Shown in pieces: positions 51,680 to 61,944 of a stretch of 64,000 nucleotides of DNA. The stretch is from Nocardioides sp. Soil797 (lineage in GTDB: Bacteria; Actinomycetota; Actinomycetes; Propionibacteriales; Nocardioidaceae). The notes beneath the pieces are model-generated. The model saw only the letters and a program-made list of their open reading frames with translations, ran no database searches and was not told where the DNA came from. The translations under genes were made by a program, and so were the position numbers. Positions within the stretch are counted from its first letter, which is position 1, and each line of letters opens with the position of its first letter. The stretch is from NCBI GenBank assembly GCA_001429555.1, contig LMSR01000016.1:127384-191383 (forward strand), read 5' to 3'.

Positions 51680-53671
51680 ATGGCCACTGAGACGCCCACG
51701 ACAGACACCGCCGCCCCCGAGGAAGAGACGGACGGCTACGTCCAGCCCCACGTCGACATCGCCGAGCTGACCCGCCTGCTCGACGGGAAGTACGCCGAGG
51801 TGCGCACCCTGGTTCGCAAGAACCTGGCGCAGAACGCCGGCATCCTCGAGGAGGCCGAGACGCTCAGCCGTGACGACTTCCGGGATCGGGTCAAGGAGGT
51901 CGTGGTCGAGGTGGCCGCGACCGGCCAGACCGGGGTCGGGTTCCCCAGCGAGTACGGCGGCTCCGACGACATCGGCGCGTCCGTGGCCGCCTTCGAGACG
52001 ATGGCCTTCGGCGACCTGTCCGTGCTGGTCAAGATCGGCGTGCAGTTCGGTCTCTTCGGTGGCGCGATCCAACAGCTCGGCAGCAAGCACCACCACGACG
52101 CCTACCTTCCCGACACGATCAGCGGCAAGTTGATGGGCTGTTTCGCGATGACCGAGGCGGGTCACGGCTCCAACGTCCAGGCGCTGGGCACGGTTGCGAC
52201 GTACGACGTGGAGACGCAGGAGTTCGTCATCACCACCCCGGACGACTCCGCCCACAAGGACTACATCGGCAACGCTGCTCGTCATGCCGAGATGGCGGTG
52301 GTCTTCGCGCAGCTCGAGATCGGTGGCAAGTCCGAGGGTGTGCATGCGTTCGTCGTCCCGATCCGCGTCGACGGCGAGCCGGCGCCCGGCGTACGCATCG
52401 AGGACTGCGGCCGCAAGATGGGGCTCAACGGCGTCGACAACGGGCGGCTCTGGTTCGACGGGGTCCGGGTGCCGCGCGAGGCGCTGCTCAACCGGTTCGC
52501 CGATGTCACTGCCACCGGCGTCTACGAGTCACCGATCGAGAACCCCAACAAGCGCTTCTTCACCATGCTCGGCACCCTCGTGCTCGGCCGGGTCTCCGTC
52601 GGTGGCGCCGGCATCAACGCCTCCAAGCTGGCCCTGGCCATCGCCGTGAAGTACGCCGTCCGCCGCCGCCAGTTCGAGGCCTCCAAGGACGCCCCGGAAG
52701 AGCTGCTCCTCGACTACGGGCAGCACCAGCGCCGCCTCTTCCCCCTCCTGGCGAAGACCTATGCGATGCACTTCGCCCAGGAGGTGCTGGCCAGTCGCAT
52801 GCACGACGTCTTCTCCGGTGTCGCCGACGACGAGGGCGATCGCCGGGCGCTCGAGTCCCGAGCCGCCGGCACCAAGGCACTCGGCACCTGGCATGCCACC
52901 CGCACCATCCAGGAATGTCGCGAGGCATGCGGCGGAGCCGGCTACATCTCGAAGAACCGCTTCGACGCACTGAAGGCCGACACCGATGTCTTCACCACGT
53001 TCGAAGGTGACAACTACGTCCTGTTGCAACTGGTCGCCAAGGGTCTGCTGACCGGTTATGCCAGCGACTTCTCCGATCTCGACCAGCTCGGCATGGTGAG
53101 GTTCGTGGCCGGCACCGCTGTGGAGACCGTGCTCGAGCGCACCAACGTGCACAAGCTGCTCGAGCGCGTCAAGGACCTGCTGCCCGGAGATGACGAGTGG
53201 GACCAGGAGGCCGGACTGCTCGACCCGAACTTCCAGGAGGCGATGTTCCGGTTCCGTGAGGAGCACATGCTCAGCGGTGCTGCTCGTCGCCTCAAGCGGG
53301 GAGTGGACTCCGGCATGGAGCCCGGCGAGGTCTTCTCCCGGGTGCAGGACCACGTCATCGACACCGCCCGCGCCCACGTGGAGCGCCTGGTGCTCGACGC
53401 GTTCGTCGAAAAGGTCGCCGAGATGCCGGAGGGTGACAACAAGGTGGCCCTGGGCCTGATGGTTGATCTCTACGCGCTGACCACCATTGAGGCCGACCGG
53501 GCCTGGTTCATGGAGCACGGCCGACTCACCAGCCAGCGGTCGAAGGCGATCACCCGCGAGATCAACGACCTGTGCCGCAAGGTGCGCCCGATCGCCGTCG
53601 ACCTCGTGGATGCATTCGGCATCCCCGCCGAGGTGATGCGTGCCGAGGAGCTGCTGACCTGGGGCGACTGA
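51680..53671 (+). CDS. Acyl-CoA dehydrogenase/oxidase family protein, long form
   Basis: A 663-residue flavoenzyme, far longer than the usual 380 residues. The N-terminal ACAD part has the FAD loop CFAMTEAGHGSNVQ, YIGNAARHAEMAVVFAQLEI and RRRQFEASKDAPEELLLDYG; the middle has ECREACGGAGYISKNRF and TTFEGDNYVLLQLVAKGLL, typical of acyl-CoA oxidases (ACOX); a 200-residue helical C-terminal domain follows. It catalyses the first step of fatty acyl-CoA beta-oxidation, but whether it uses oxygen or an electron carrier is not clear. TACGGT, 6 nt before ATG 51680, is a leaderless promoter. Confidence 0.9.
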   Translation: MATETPTTDTAAPEEETDGYVQPHVDIAELTRLLDGKYAEVRTLVRKNLAQNAGILEEAETLSRDDFRDRVKEVVVEVAATGQTGVGFPSEYGGSDDIGASVAAFETMAFGDLSVLVKIGVQFGLFGGAIQQLGSKHHHDAYLPDTISGKLMGCFAMTEAGHGSNVQALGTVATYDVETQEFVITTPDDSAHKDYIGNAARHAEMAVVFAQLEIGGKSEGVHAFVVPIRVDGEPAPGVRIEDCGRKMGLNGVDNGRLWFDGVRVPREALLNRFADVTATGVYESPIENPNKRFFTMLGTLVLGRVSVGGAGINASKLALAIAVKYAVRRRQFEASKDAPEELLLDYGQHQRRLFPLLAKTYAMHFAQEVLASRMHDVFSGVADDEGDRRALESRAAGTKALGTWHATRTIQECREACGGAGYISKNRFDALKADTDVFTTFEGDNYVLLQLVAKGLLTGYASDFSDLDQLGMVRFVAGTAVETVLERTNVHKLLERVKDLLPGDDEWDQEAGLLDPNFQEAMFRFREEHMLSGAARRLKRGVDSGMEPGEVFSRVQDHVIDTARAHVERLVLDAFVEKVAEMPEGDNKVALGLMVDLYALTTIEADRAWFMEHGRLTSQRSKAITREINDLCRKVRPIAVDLVDAFGIPAEVMRAEELLTWGD

Positions 53672-53719
53672 CCGACCGCGTGGTCAACGCCAGCTGACGC
53701 GACGGCGGCGACCACACGA

Positions 53720-53776
53720 ACGACCACAACGACCCGATCGGGCCCGTTGTCGCGTGTTTTGGGCCATTGTGGTCGT
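53720..53776 (+). terminator. Overlapping hairpins after the acyl-CoA dehydrogenase gene
   Basis: 10-bp outer arms acgaccacaa (53720-53729) and ttgtggtcgt (53767-53776). An inner acaacg/cgttgt stem (53726-53731 with 53745-53750) shares the 5' arm, so the two structures exclude each other. Likely terminator of the rightward gene. Confidence 0.5.
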
Positions 53777-53806
53777 CCGCGTGGTCCTCTGGTCCCCCGA
53801 AATGCT

Positions 53807-53854
53807 GAATCGGCTGCCACCTCCGTGTGCATGCACGGGTTTGGCAGCCGATTC
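53807..53854. terminator. Hairpin between convergent acyl-CoA dehydrogenase and ppa genes
   Basis: 13-bp perfect stem (gaatcggctgcca/tggcagccgattc) with a loop that can itself fold (ccgtgtgcatgcacgg). It is 27 bp past the ppa stop and can serve both directions. Confidence 0.75.
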
Positions 53855-53880
53855 GGTTCGGCTCGGTGATCAGCCCCGGC

Positions 53881-54372
53881 TCAGTGGCCGGACTTCTTGG
53901 CCCGCTCGAACGACGCGGTGATCTCGGCCTCGGCCTCGGTGCGGCCGACCCACTCGGCGCCTTCGACGGACTTGCCGGGCTCGAGATCCTTGTAGACCTC
54001 GAAGAAGTGCTGGATCTCGAGGCGGTCGAACTTCGAGACGTGGTTGATGTCGCGCAGGTGCTCCAGGCGGGGGTCGTGCGTCGGGACGCAGAGGACCTTG
54101 TCGTCGCCGCCGGCCTCGTCGGTCATCCGGAACATGCCGATGGCGCGGCACTTGATGATGCAGCCCGGGAACGTCGGTGCCTGCAGGATCACGAGTGCGT
54201 CGAGCGGGTCGCCGTCCTGGCCGAGGGTGTCCTCGATGTAGCCGTAGTCCTCGGGGTAGGCCGTGGAGGTGAACAGCATGCGGTCGAGATAGATGCGACC
54301 GGACTCGTGGTCGACCTCGTACTTGTTGCGGGACCCCTTGGGGATCTCCACCAGGACGTCGAACTCCAGCAC
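53881..54372 (-). CDS. ppa: Inorganic pyrophosphatase (soluble, family I)
   Basis: 163 residues, hydrolysing pyrophosphate made by biosynthetic reactions. [40 protein letters not shown] and the metal-binding loop [11 protein letters not shown] are diagnostic. I chose GTG 54372 because GGAGGAAA lies just upstream and mycobacterial Ppa starts at this residue (MQFDV); an ATG six codons earlier would place the ribosome site inside the gene. Next to dacB, as in M. tuberculosis (Rv3628 and Rv3627c). Confidence 0.96.
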   Translation of the reverse strand: MLEFDVLVEIPKGSRNKYEVDHESGRIYLDRMLFTSTAYPEDYGYIEDTLGQDGDPLDALVILQAPTFPGCIIKCRAIGMFRMTDEAGGDDKVLCVPTHDPRLEHLRDINHVSKFDRLEIQHFFEVYKDLEPGKSVEGAEWVGRTEAEAEITASFERAKKSGH

Positions 54373-54501
54373 TGCTTTCCTCCGCTTCATCGGCGTGCTC
54401 GCTGCCCGGCCGTGGGCGGCGAAAGATCATGACCCGAAGGTCGGGTCGGCAACATCTTCGCGCACAATGGGCGCAAACGCGCACTCGGAAGGGAAGTTTT
54501 C

Positions 54502-55950
54502 GTGGGACGAGGTGATCGACGCCACACCGGCGCGGGCCGACGGAGCCGCATGGCCAGCTGGCTGCCCGTCATCGTCGTGCTGGTCGTCGTGGCGGCCGGC
54601 TTCGCGTCCTTCCAGTTCGATGTGGCCCGCCGGATGGGCTGGGCGCCGGCCGACTCGTCCGACCCGGCCGCGGTCGCGCCCCCGTCCGGGCTCGAGCTCC
54701 CTGCGCTGTCCTCGCCGCGGGCGGTTGCCGCCACCCTTGCCGACGACACGGCGGTCAACCCGGCGAAGGTACGCCGCGCGCTGGCGCCGTACGCCTCCGA
54801 CAAGGACCTCGGCAAGCACCGGGTGATCGCGGTAGGAAGCCTCGACGGGAGCGTGTGGGAGGACAACGCGGCCGGGACGTTCGTCCCGGCCTCGACGATG
54901 AAGCTGCTCACCGGCACCGCCGCGATCGAGTCGCTGGGTCCCGATCGCACGTTCCGGACCCGGGTGGTCGACGGCAAGCGGCCGCGCGACATCGTGCTGG
55001 TCGGTGGTGGAGACCCGTTCCTGACCCACACCCCGCCGAGCAGCTCGTCGTACCCCCAGCAGGCCGATGTACGCACGCTGGCCAGGGCCACTGCCAAGGA
55101 GCTGCGCGCCGATGGGCGTCACACCGTGCGGCTGAGCTTCGACGACTCCCTCTTCAGGGGCCCCAGCGTCAACCCGCACTGGCCGGCCAGCTACATCCCC
55201 GACGCCGTGGTCCCGCCGATCACCGCGTTGTGGGTCGACAAGGGCGCGAACGCGGGCGGTTACGGCTTCGAGAGCGATCCCTCGGCGGCGGCCGCTGCGC
55301 TCTTTGCCGCGGAGCTCGAGAGGGTCGGCATCACCGTGACCGGTACGCCGAAGCGCACGACCGCGCCTGACGGGGCCGAGGAGCTGGCGTTCGTCGAGAG
55401 TGCCCCGGTGTGGCAGATCGTCGACCGGGTCGTCTCGGTCAGCGACAACGAGGGCGCGGAGATCCTCTCCCACCAGGTCGGCCTCGAGGAACGCAACGAG
55501 GGTTCGTTCGTTGCCGGGGCCGCAGCGGTTCGCACCGTGCTCAAGCGGCTGGGCGTCAACCTCGCCGACACCGTGATCCGCGACGGGAGCGGGCTGTCGC
55601 GTCAGGACCGTCTGACCACGCAGGCGCTCCTGGGAGTGCTCTCGGTCGATGCCAGGAGCAGCCGACCGGAGCTCCGTTCGGTGATCTCCGGACTTCCCGT
55701 GGCCGGCTTCACCGGCTCGATGACCGGTCGGCTCGGCGACAGCAATGACGCCGGCCAGGGCAGGGTCCGGGCCAAGACCGGAACGCTGACCGGTGTGCAC
55801 GGCCTGGCCGGGGTGACCACCGACCAGGACGGCAACGTGTTGGCGTTCGTTTTCCTGGCCGACAAGGTGAAGGTGCCGAACACGCTCGGTGCCCGTGACG
55901 CGCTCGATGACCTGACCGCGGCACTGGCTGCCTGCCACTGCTCGTCCTGA
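54502..55950 (+). CDS. dacB: D-alanyl-D-alanine carboxypeptidase, S13 family (PBP4-type)
   Basis: 482 residues with a single N-terminal membrane segment (about 17-38). S13 signature motifs: SxxK in PASTMKLLTG (catalytic Ser and Lys), SxN in VSVSDNEGAE, KTG in AKTGTLTG. It trims D-Ala from peptidoglycan stem peptides or cuts cross-links, outside the membrane. Divergent from ppa. The start at GTG 54502 is backed by GGAAGGGA. The mycobacterial counterpart is Rv3627c. Confidence 0.95.
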   Translation: MGRGDRRHTGAGRRSRMASWLPVIVVLVVVAAGFASFQFDVARRMGWAPADSSDPAAVAPPSGLELPALSSPRAVAATLADDTAVNPAKVRRALAPYASDKDLGKHRVIAVGSLDGSVWEDNAAGTFVPASTMKLLTGTAAIESLGPDRTFRTRVVDGKRPRDIVLVGGGDPFLTHTPPSSSSYPQQADVRTLARATAKELRADGRHTVRLSFDDSLFRGPSVNPHWPASYIPDAVVPPITALWVDKGANAGGYGFESDPSAAAAALFAAELERVGITVTGTPKRTTAPDGAEELAFVESAPVWQIVDRVVSVSDNEGAEILSHQVGLEERNEGSFVAGAAAVRTVLKRLGVNLADTVIRDGSGLSRQDRLTTQALLGVLSVDARSSRPELRSVISGLPVAGFTGSMTGRLGDSNDAGQGRVRAKTGTLTGVHGLAGVTTDQDGNVLAFVFLADKVKVPNTLGARDALDDLTAALAACHCSS

Positions 55951-56005
55951 GAGCGTCCCGACGAGCCTCGTTCCTCGGCCCGCTTGTCGCGACCTGCTGG
56001 GCGTT

Positions 56006-56060
56006 GAGACCAACGTTCTGGTTGGGTATCAGGCCTGAACACAACCAAATCGTTGGTCTC
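56006..56060. repeat. Imperfect 19-bp inverted repeat
   Basis: Arms gagaccaacgttctggttg (56006-56024) and 56042-56060 pair with two mismatches; the 17-nt loop has a tcaggcctga palindrome. It lies 56 bp past dacB in a 247-bp gene-free gap, a possible terminator or relic. Confidence 0.6.
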
Positions 56061-56158
56061 GCGGGTGGTTCGCGTCGTGCGGAACCTTCCGGGGTGACTC
56101 GACACGCCGGTTCCGGCTTCGTTCCTCAGCCGCGCGGCTGCTCGATCCGCCTCGCCTG

Positions 56159-56185
56159 GCCGGGCACTCCTTCGTCGTGCCCGGC
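56159..56185 (+). promoter_or_regulatory. Hairpin just upstream of the metallopeptidase promoter
   Basis: 9-bp perfect stem gccgggcac/gtgcccggc with a 9-nt loop, directly followed by TACGCT (56186-56191), which is 6 nt before ATG 56198. It could be an upstream terminator or an operator. Confidence 0.4.
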
Positions 56186-56197
56186 TACGCTCGGCGC

Positions 56198-57232
56198 ATG
56201 ACTGACACGTCCTCGATGATCGACTGGGACCTGGCCGTGCGACTCGGGTCCCGCCTGGCCGGCGACGGCCCGGAGGTCTCCGCGCTCGCGGCCGCCGACG
56301 CCGTCGAGGAGCTGCGGGCCGGCGCCAACCGGTCCACCGGGCTGGTCCGAGAGTTCACCGGGCTGAGCGCCGCGGAACGAACCGCGCCGGTCCTGGTGAT
56401 CGACCGCCCCGGGTGGATCCAGGCCAACGCCGACTCCTTCAACACGATCCTCACCCCGATCGTCGACAAGCTCTCCGACAAGAAGGGCACTCCCGGCCCC
56501 GTCGGCCGAGCGGTCGGGTCGCGGATCACCGGTGCCGAGGTCGGACTGGTGCTGGGCTTCCTGGGCGGCAAGGTGCTCGGCCAGTTCGACCCGTTCTTCG
56601 AGCCCAACGGCCGCCTGCTCCTGGTGGCGCCCAACATCGTGCACGTCGAGCAGGAGCTCGACGTCGACCCCACGGACTTCCGACTCTGGGTCTGCCTCCA
56701 CGAGGAGACCCACCGGGTCCAGTTCACCGCGGTGCCGTGGATGCGAGACCACCTCCAATCGATGATGACCTCGCTCTCGGAGTCGATCGACACCGGCAAG
56801 GCGCTCGAGGAGGGCGCCAAACGGATCGGGAAGTCGCTGCGCGGCGAGGGCGGCAGCCTGCTCGACATGGTCAGCACCCCGGAGCAGCGTGAGGTCATCG
56901 ATCGCGTCACGGGCGTGATGTCGCTGCTCGAGGGCCACGCCGACGTGGTCATGGACGGCGTCGGCCCAGAAGTGATTCCGAGCGTCAACAAGATCCGGCG
57001 CAAGTTCAACGAGCGCCGCAAGGGCGTCGGCGGACTTGACCGGATCCTGCGTCGGCTGCTCGGGCTCGACGCCAAGATGGCGCAGTACCGTGACGGGGCC
57101 GAGTTCGTTCGTGCCGTCATCGACAAGGTCGACATGGAGGGCTTCAACGCCGTCTGGGAATCGCCCGAGAACCTTCCCGACAAGGCCGAGATCGCCGATC
57201 CGTCCACGTGGGTGGCCCGGGTCCACGGATGA
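56198..57232 (+). CDS. Zinc metallopeptidase-like protein (DUF2342, Rv3626c-like)
   Basis: 344 residues. HExxH zinc motif His168-Glu-Glu-Thr-His172 in WVCLHEETHRVQF, with GHADVVMDGVG further on, possibly supplying a third ligand. The family is often labelled coenzyme F420 biosynthesis-associated, but its function is not established. ATG 56198 chosen by the leaderless spacing of TACGCT. The stop overlaps tilS by ATGA. Counterpart of Rv3626c. Confidence 0.9.
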   Translation: MTDTSSMIDWDLAVRLGSRLAGDGPEVSALAAADAVEELRAGANRSTGLVREFTGLSAAERTAPVLVIDRPGWIQANADSFNTILTPIVDKLSDKKGTPGPVGRAVGSRITGAEVGLVLGFLGGKVLGQFDPFFEPNGRLLLVAPNIVHVEQELDVDPTDFRLWVCLHEETHRVQFTAVPWMRDHLQSMMTSLSESIDTGKALEEGAKRIGKSLRGEGGSLLDMVSTPEQREVIDRVTGVMSLLEGHADVVMDGVGPEVIPSVNKIRRKFNERRKGVGGLDRILRRLLGLDAKMAQYRDGAEFVRAVIDKVDMEGFNAVWESPENLPDKAEIADPSTWVARVHG

Positions 57233-58242
57233 CGCTGCACCCCGCGCTGGCCGCCGTACGCCTCGGCGTACGCCGGGTGCTTGCGCAGGTCGAGCCGGGT
57301 GGCACCGTGCTGGTGGCCTGCTCGGGCGGGGCCGACTCGTTGGCACTGCTGTCGGGCGCCGTGTTCGAGGGCCGAAAGATGTCGGTGCGGGTGGTCGGCG
57401 CCACCGTCGACCACGGTCTGCAGCACGGCTCGGCTGAGCGGGCCGCGGCCGTCGTGCAGCAGATGGCCGCGCTCGGGGCTGCAGAGACCGTGTCCTCTCG
57501 CGTCGACGTTCCCCAGTCGTCGGGCCATGGCCCGGAAGCGGCCGCCCGCCGAGCCCGTTATGCAGTGCTCGAGCAGATGGCCACGCACTTCGAGGCATCG
57601 CTGGTGCTGCTCGGGCACACCCGTGACGACCAGGCGGAGACGGTGCTGCTGGGCCTGACCCGCGGATCGGGCGGTCGTGCGGTCGCCGGCATGCGGCGTG
57701 GCTTCGACGTCTTCGCCCGGCCGCTGCTTGACGTCGCCCGCGCCGACACGAGCGCCGCGTGTGATGCGGAGGGGATAACGGTGTGGTCCGACCCCCACAA
57801 CGACGACCCCCGGTTCACCCGGGTGCGGGTGCGGCACACGGTGCTCCCGGTGCTGGAGGCCGAGCTCGGCCCCGGAGTGGCGGTGGCCCTGGCTCGCACC
57901 GCCGAGCTGCTGCGCCCCGACATGGAATACCTGGACGAGCTCGCAGAGTCGGCGTACGCCGAACTCGTGACACCCACTGGCGCGACGCCGACAGGCATCG
58001 GACTGCCGGTGCCCGGCCTGGCCGGGCTGGTCGGCCCGTTGCGCAGCAGGGTGCTGCGTCTCGCCGCGCTCGAAGCCGGCTCGCCGTCGTCCGAGTTGTT
58101 CTGGGAGCACGTGGTGGCGATGGAGCGTCTGGTCACCGACTGGCACGGCCAGAAGTGGATCGACCTGCCCGGCCACGTGCGACTGGTCCGTCGTGAACAC
58201 CAGTTGGTGTTCGAGTCGGCCAGCGGTCACGACCTGTCCTGA
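57229..58242 (+). CDS. tilS: tRNA(Ile)-lysidine synthetase
   Basis: 337 residues. PP-loop ACSGGADSLALL (SGGADS at residues 32-37) binds ATP. GHTRDDQAETVLLGLTRGSG and DPHNDDPRFTRVRVR are conserved in the TilS N-terminal domain. It modifies C34 of tRNA-Ile(CAU) to lysidine so that it reads AUA; an essential enzyme. Overlaps the metallopeptidase by ATGA. In M. tuberculosis hpt follows directly; here a VOC gene and a repeat element lie between. Confidence 0.95.
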   Translation: MTLHPALAAVRLGVRRVLAQVEPGGTVLVACSGGADSLALLSGAVFEGRKMSVRVVGATVDHGLQHGSAERAAAVVQQMAALGAAETVSSRVDVPQSSGHGPEAAARRARYAVLEQMATHFEASLVLLGHTRDDQAETVLLGLTRGSGGRAVAGMRRGFDVFARPLLDVARADTSAACDAEGITVWSDPHNDDPRFTRVRVRHTVLPVLEAELGPGVAVALARTAELLRPDMEYLDELAESAYAELVTPTGATPTGIGLPVPGLAGLVGPLRSRVLRLAALEAGSPSSELFWEHVVAMERLVTDWHGQKWIDLPGHVRLVRREHQLVFESASGHDLS

Positions 58243-58293
58243 ATTGTTCCTAGCGTGGGTGACCCAGTCGCCACCGACACCGAGGAGCACCCC

Positions 58294-59133
58294 ATGACTG
58301 ACCGTTACATCGCCGGCGTCCCCTGCTGGATCGACCTCACACCACCCGACGTGGACGCCGCCATGTCGTTCTACGGAGGACTCTTCGGCTGGGAGTTCGA
58401 GGAGCGCACTCCGCCCGGCGCGCCGGGGCGCTACGCGTATGCCCGCATCGACGGCGAGACCGTGGGGGCGATCGGCTCCGACCAGGCCGAGTCGAGCGCC
58501 TGGAACTCCTACATCTGGGTCGACGACGCAGATGCGGCCATCGAGCGCGTGCAAGCCGCCGGAGGAACCGTCATCACGCAGCCCGCCGACCTCGGTCGCG
58601 ACGGCGGCGTCGGTCGGGTCGCGATGGTCAGCGACCCCCAGGGGGCGCGGCTGGGGCTGTGGCAACCGCGGGAGAACCGAGGCGCCGAGCGGGTCAACGC
58701 CCATGGATCGGTGAACTTCAACGACCTGCTCACCCCTGATGTGGTCGGCGCAGAGGCCTTCTACGGTGCGGTTTTCGGCTGGGAGAGCATCCCGGTGGGT
58801 GACGGGAGGATGTGGGCCCTTCCGGCGTACGGCGACTTCCTGGAGGAGCGCACCCCGGGCAACCGCGAGCGCCAGGCCGAGTACGGCGCCCCCGCGCGCT
58901 TCGAGGAGGCAGTCGCCTCGTTGTCCGCGATCCCACAGGATGCTGCCGATGCCTCGGCTCGGTGGAAGGTGACCTTCGCCGTCGACGACGCCGATGAGGT
59001 CGTGGCACGTGCCGTCGAGCTGGGTGCGGAGGTGATCGAGGCACCCGTGGATCTCCCGTGGGTCCGCGCGGCCGTCATCCGTGATCCCCAAGGGGCGGTC
59101 TTCACGGCCAGCCAGTTCACCGGCGCACCCTGA
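58294..59133 (+). CDS. Two-domain VOC (glyoxalase-like) protein
   Basis: 279 residues with two tandem vicinal-oxygen-chelate domains, about 5-125 (VPCWIDLTPPDVDAAMSFYG) and 140-275 (NFNDLLTPDVVGAEAFYGAV), each ending in a DPQGA(R/V)-type strand. Such proteins chelate a metal and act in detoxification or antibiotic resistance, but the function here is undefined. ATG 58294 has GAGGAG 7 nt upstream. It is inserted between tilS and hpt, next to repeat copy B. Confidence 0.88.
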   Translation: MTDRYIAGVPCWIDLTPPDVDAAMSFYGGLFGWEFEERTPPGAPGRYAYARIDGETVGAIGSDQAESSAWNSYIWVDDADAAIERVQAAGGTVITQPADLGRDGGVGRVAMVSDPQGARLGLWQPRENRGAERVNAHGSVNFNDLLTPDVVGAEAFYGAVFGWESIPVGDGRMWALPAYGDFLEERTPGNRERQAEYGAPARFEEAVASLSAIPQDAADASARWKVTFAVDDADEVVARAVELGAEVIEAPVDLPWVRAAVIRDPQGAVFTASQFTGAP

Positions 59134-59182
59134 GCCCGGATCCCGCGCTCGTGCGTCCCGGCGGGCGTGGCATCGAGTCGCC

Positions 59183-59265
59183 ACCTCCCGGCCGAGATGT
59201 CCACCTCCCGGCCGAAATTTCGGCCGGGCAGTTCCCCTTTCCCCGGGTACCCGGGGAAAGGGGAA
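59183..59265. repeat. Dispersed palindromic repeat, copy B
   Basis: Collinear with copy A (34446-34527) without gaps, with the same direct repeat acctcccggccg. Palindrome 1 is perfect over 59207-59228 (22 bp) and palindrome 2 is perfect over 59232-59265 (34 bp). Between copies the base 3 nt outside the ccccgggtacccgggg core changes as a pair (a34500/t34523 against c59237/g59260), which keeps the arms complementary. It lies between the VOC gene and hpt. Confidence 0.92.
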
Positions 59266-59275
59266 GGGGGTGTGG

Positions 59276-59281
59276 CAGTCT
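59276..59281 (+). promoter_or_regulatory. -10-like element before hpt
   Basis: CAGTCT, 6 nt before ATG 59288 and 11 bp downstream of repeat copy B; the leaderless spacing seen at other genes here. Confidence 0.35.
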
Positions 59282-59287
59282 GGCGCC

Positions 59288-59839
59288 ATGGATTCCGCCC
59301 ATGTCGACAGCGATCTGGTCAACATCCTCTTCACCGAGGAGCAGATTCAGGCGAAGCTTCAGGAAATGGCCCACACGATTGCGGCCGACTACGAGGGCAA
59401 GGACCTCCTCATGGTGGGGGTGCTGCGCGGCGCGGTGATGGTGATGGCCGACCTCGCCCGCTCCCTGCCGTGCCACCTCGAGATGGACTGGATGGCGGTG
59501 AGCTCCTACGGCTCCGGCACAAAGTCCAGCGGCGTGGTGCGCATCCTCAAGGACCTCGACACCGACATCTCGGGCCGTCATGTGCTGATCGTCGACGAGA
59601 TCATCGACACCGGCCTGACCCTGAGCTGGCTGGTCAACAACCTGTCGAGCCGCAAGCCGGCCAGCGTCGAGATCGCCACCCTGCTCCGCAAGCCGGAGGC
59701 GCTGGCGATGCCGATCGAGCCCAAGTACGTCGGGTGGGACATCCCCAATGAGTTCGTCGTCGGCTACGGCCTGGACTTCAAGGAGCGCTACCGCAACCTG
59801 CGCGACATCGGCACGCTCGCTCCCCACGTCTACTCCTGA
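59288..59839 (+). CDS. hpt: Hypoxanthine-guanine phosphoribosyltransferase
   Basis: 183 residues. PRPP-binding motif VLIVDEIIDTGLTLSWL (residues about 100-116), DLLMVGVLRGAVMVMADLAR, and purine-contact region VSSYGSGTKSSGVV are those of the family. It salvages hypoxanthine and guanine to IMP and GMP. ATG 59288 was chosen because further upstream the frame reads through the repeat element. Gene order to tilS and ftsH is conserved in actinobacteria. Confidence 0.96.
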   Translation: MDSAHVDSDLVNILFTEEQIQAKLQEMAHTIAADYEGKDLLMVGVLRGAVMVMADLARSLPCHLEMDWMAVSSYGSGTKSSGVVRILKDLDTDISGRHVLIVDEIIDTGLTLSWLVNNLSSRKPASVEIATLLRKPEALAMPIEPKYVGWDIPNEFVVGYGLDFKERYRNLRDIGTLAPHVYS

Positions 59840-59855
59840 CGCGTCGCCGCTTTCT

Positions 59856-59888
59856 GCGACCATGTACCGTCAAACCTCACATGGTCGC
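59856..59888 (+). terminator. Hairpin between hpt and ftsH
   Basis: 10-bp perfect stem gcgaccatgt/acatggtcgc with a 13-nt loop, 16 nt past the hpt stop. Candidate terminator. A gggttaaccc palindrome (59895-59904) directly follows and could be an operator for ftsH. Confidence 0.65.
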
Positions 59889-59928
59889 CGCTCAGGGTTA
59901 ACCCCATGAGCTGTCCCGAGAGAAGTCT

Positions 59929-61940
<2,012 letters not shown>

Positions 61941-61944
<4 letters not shown>

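Noticed and set aside
56185-59334. 1049-codon open frame on the minus strand across the metallopeptidase, tilS and VOC genes
   Set aside because: It is opposite to well-supported genes with clear motifs and shows only Arg/Pro/Gly/Ser-rich translation typical of antisense frames in high-GC DNA.
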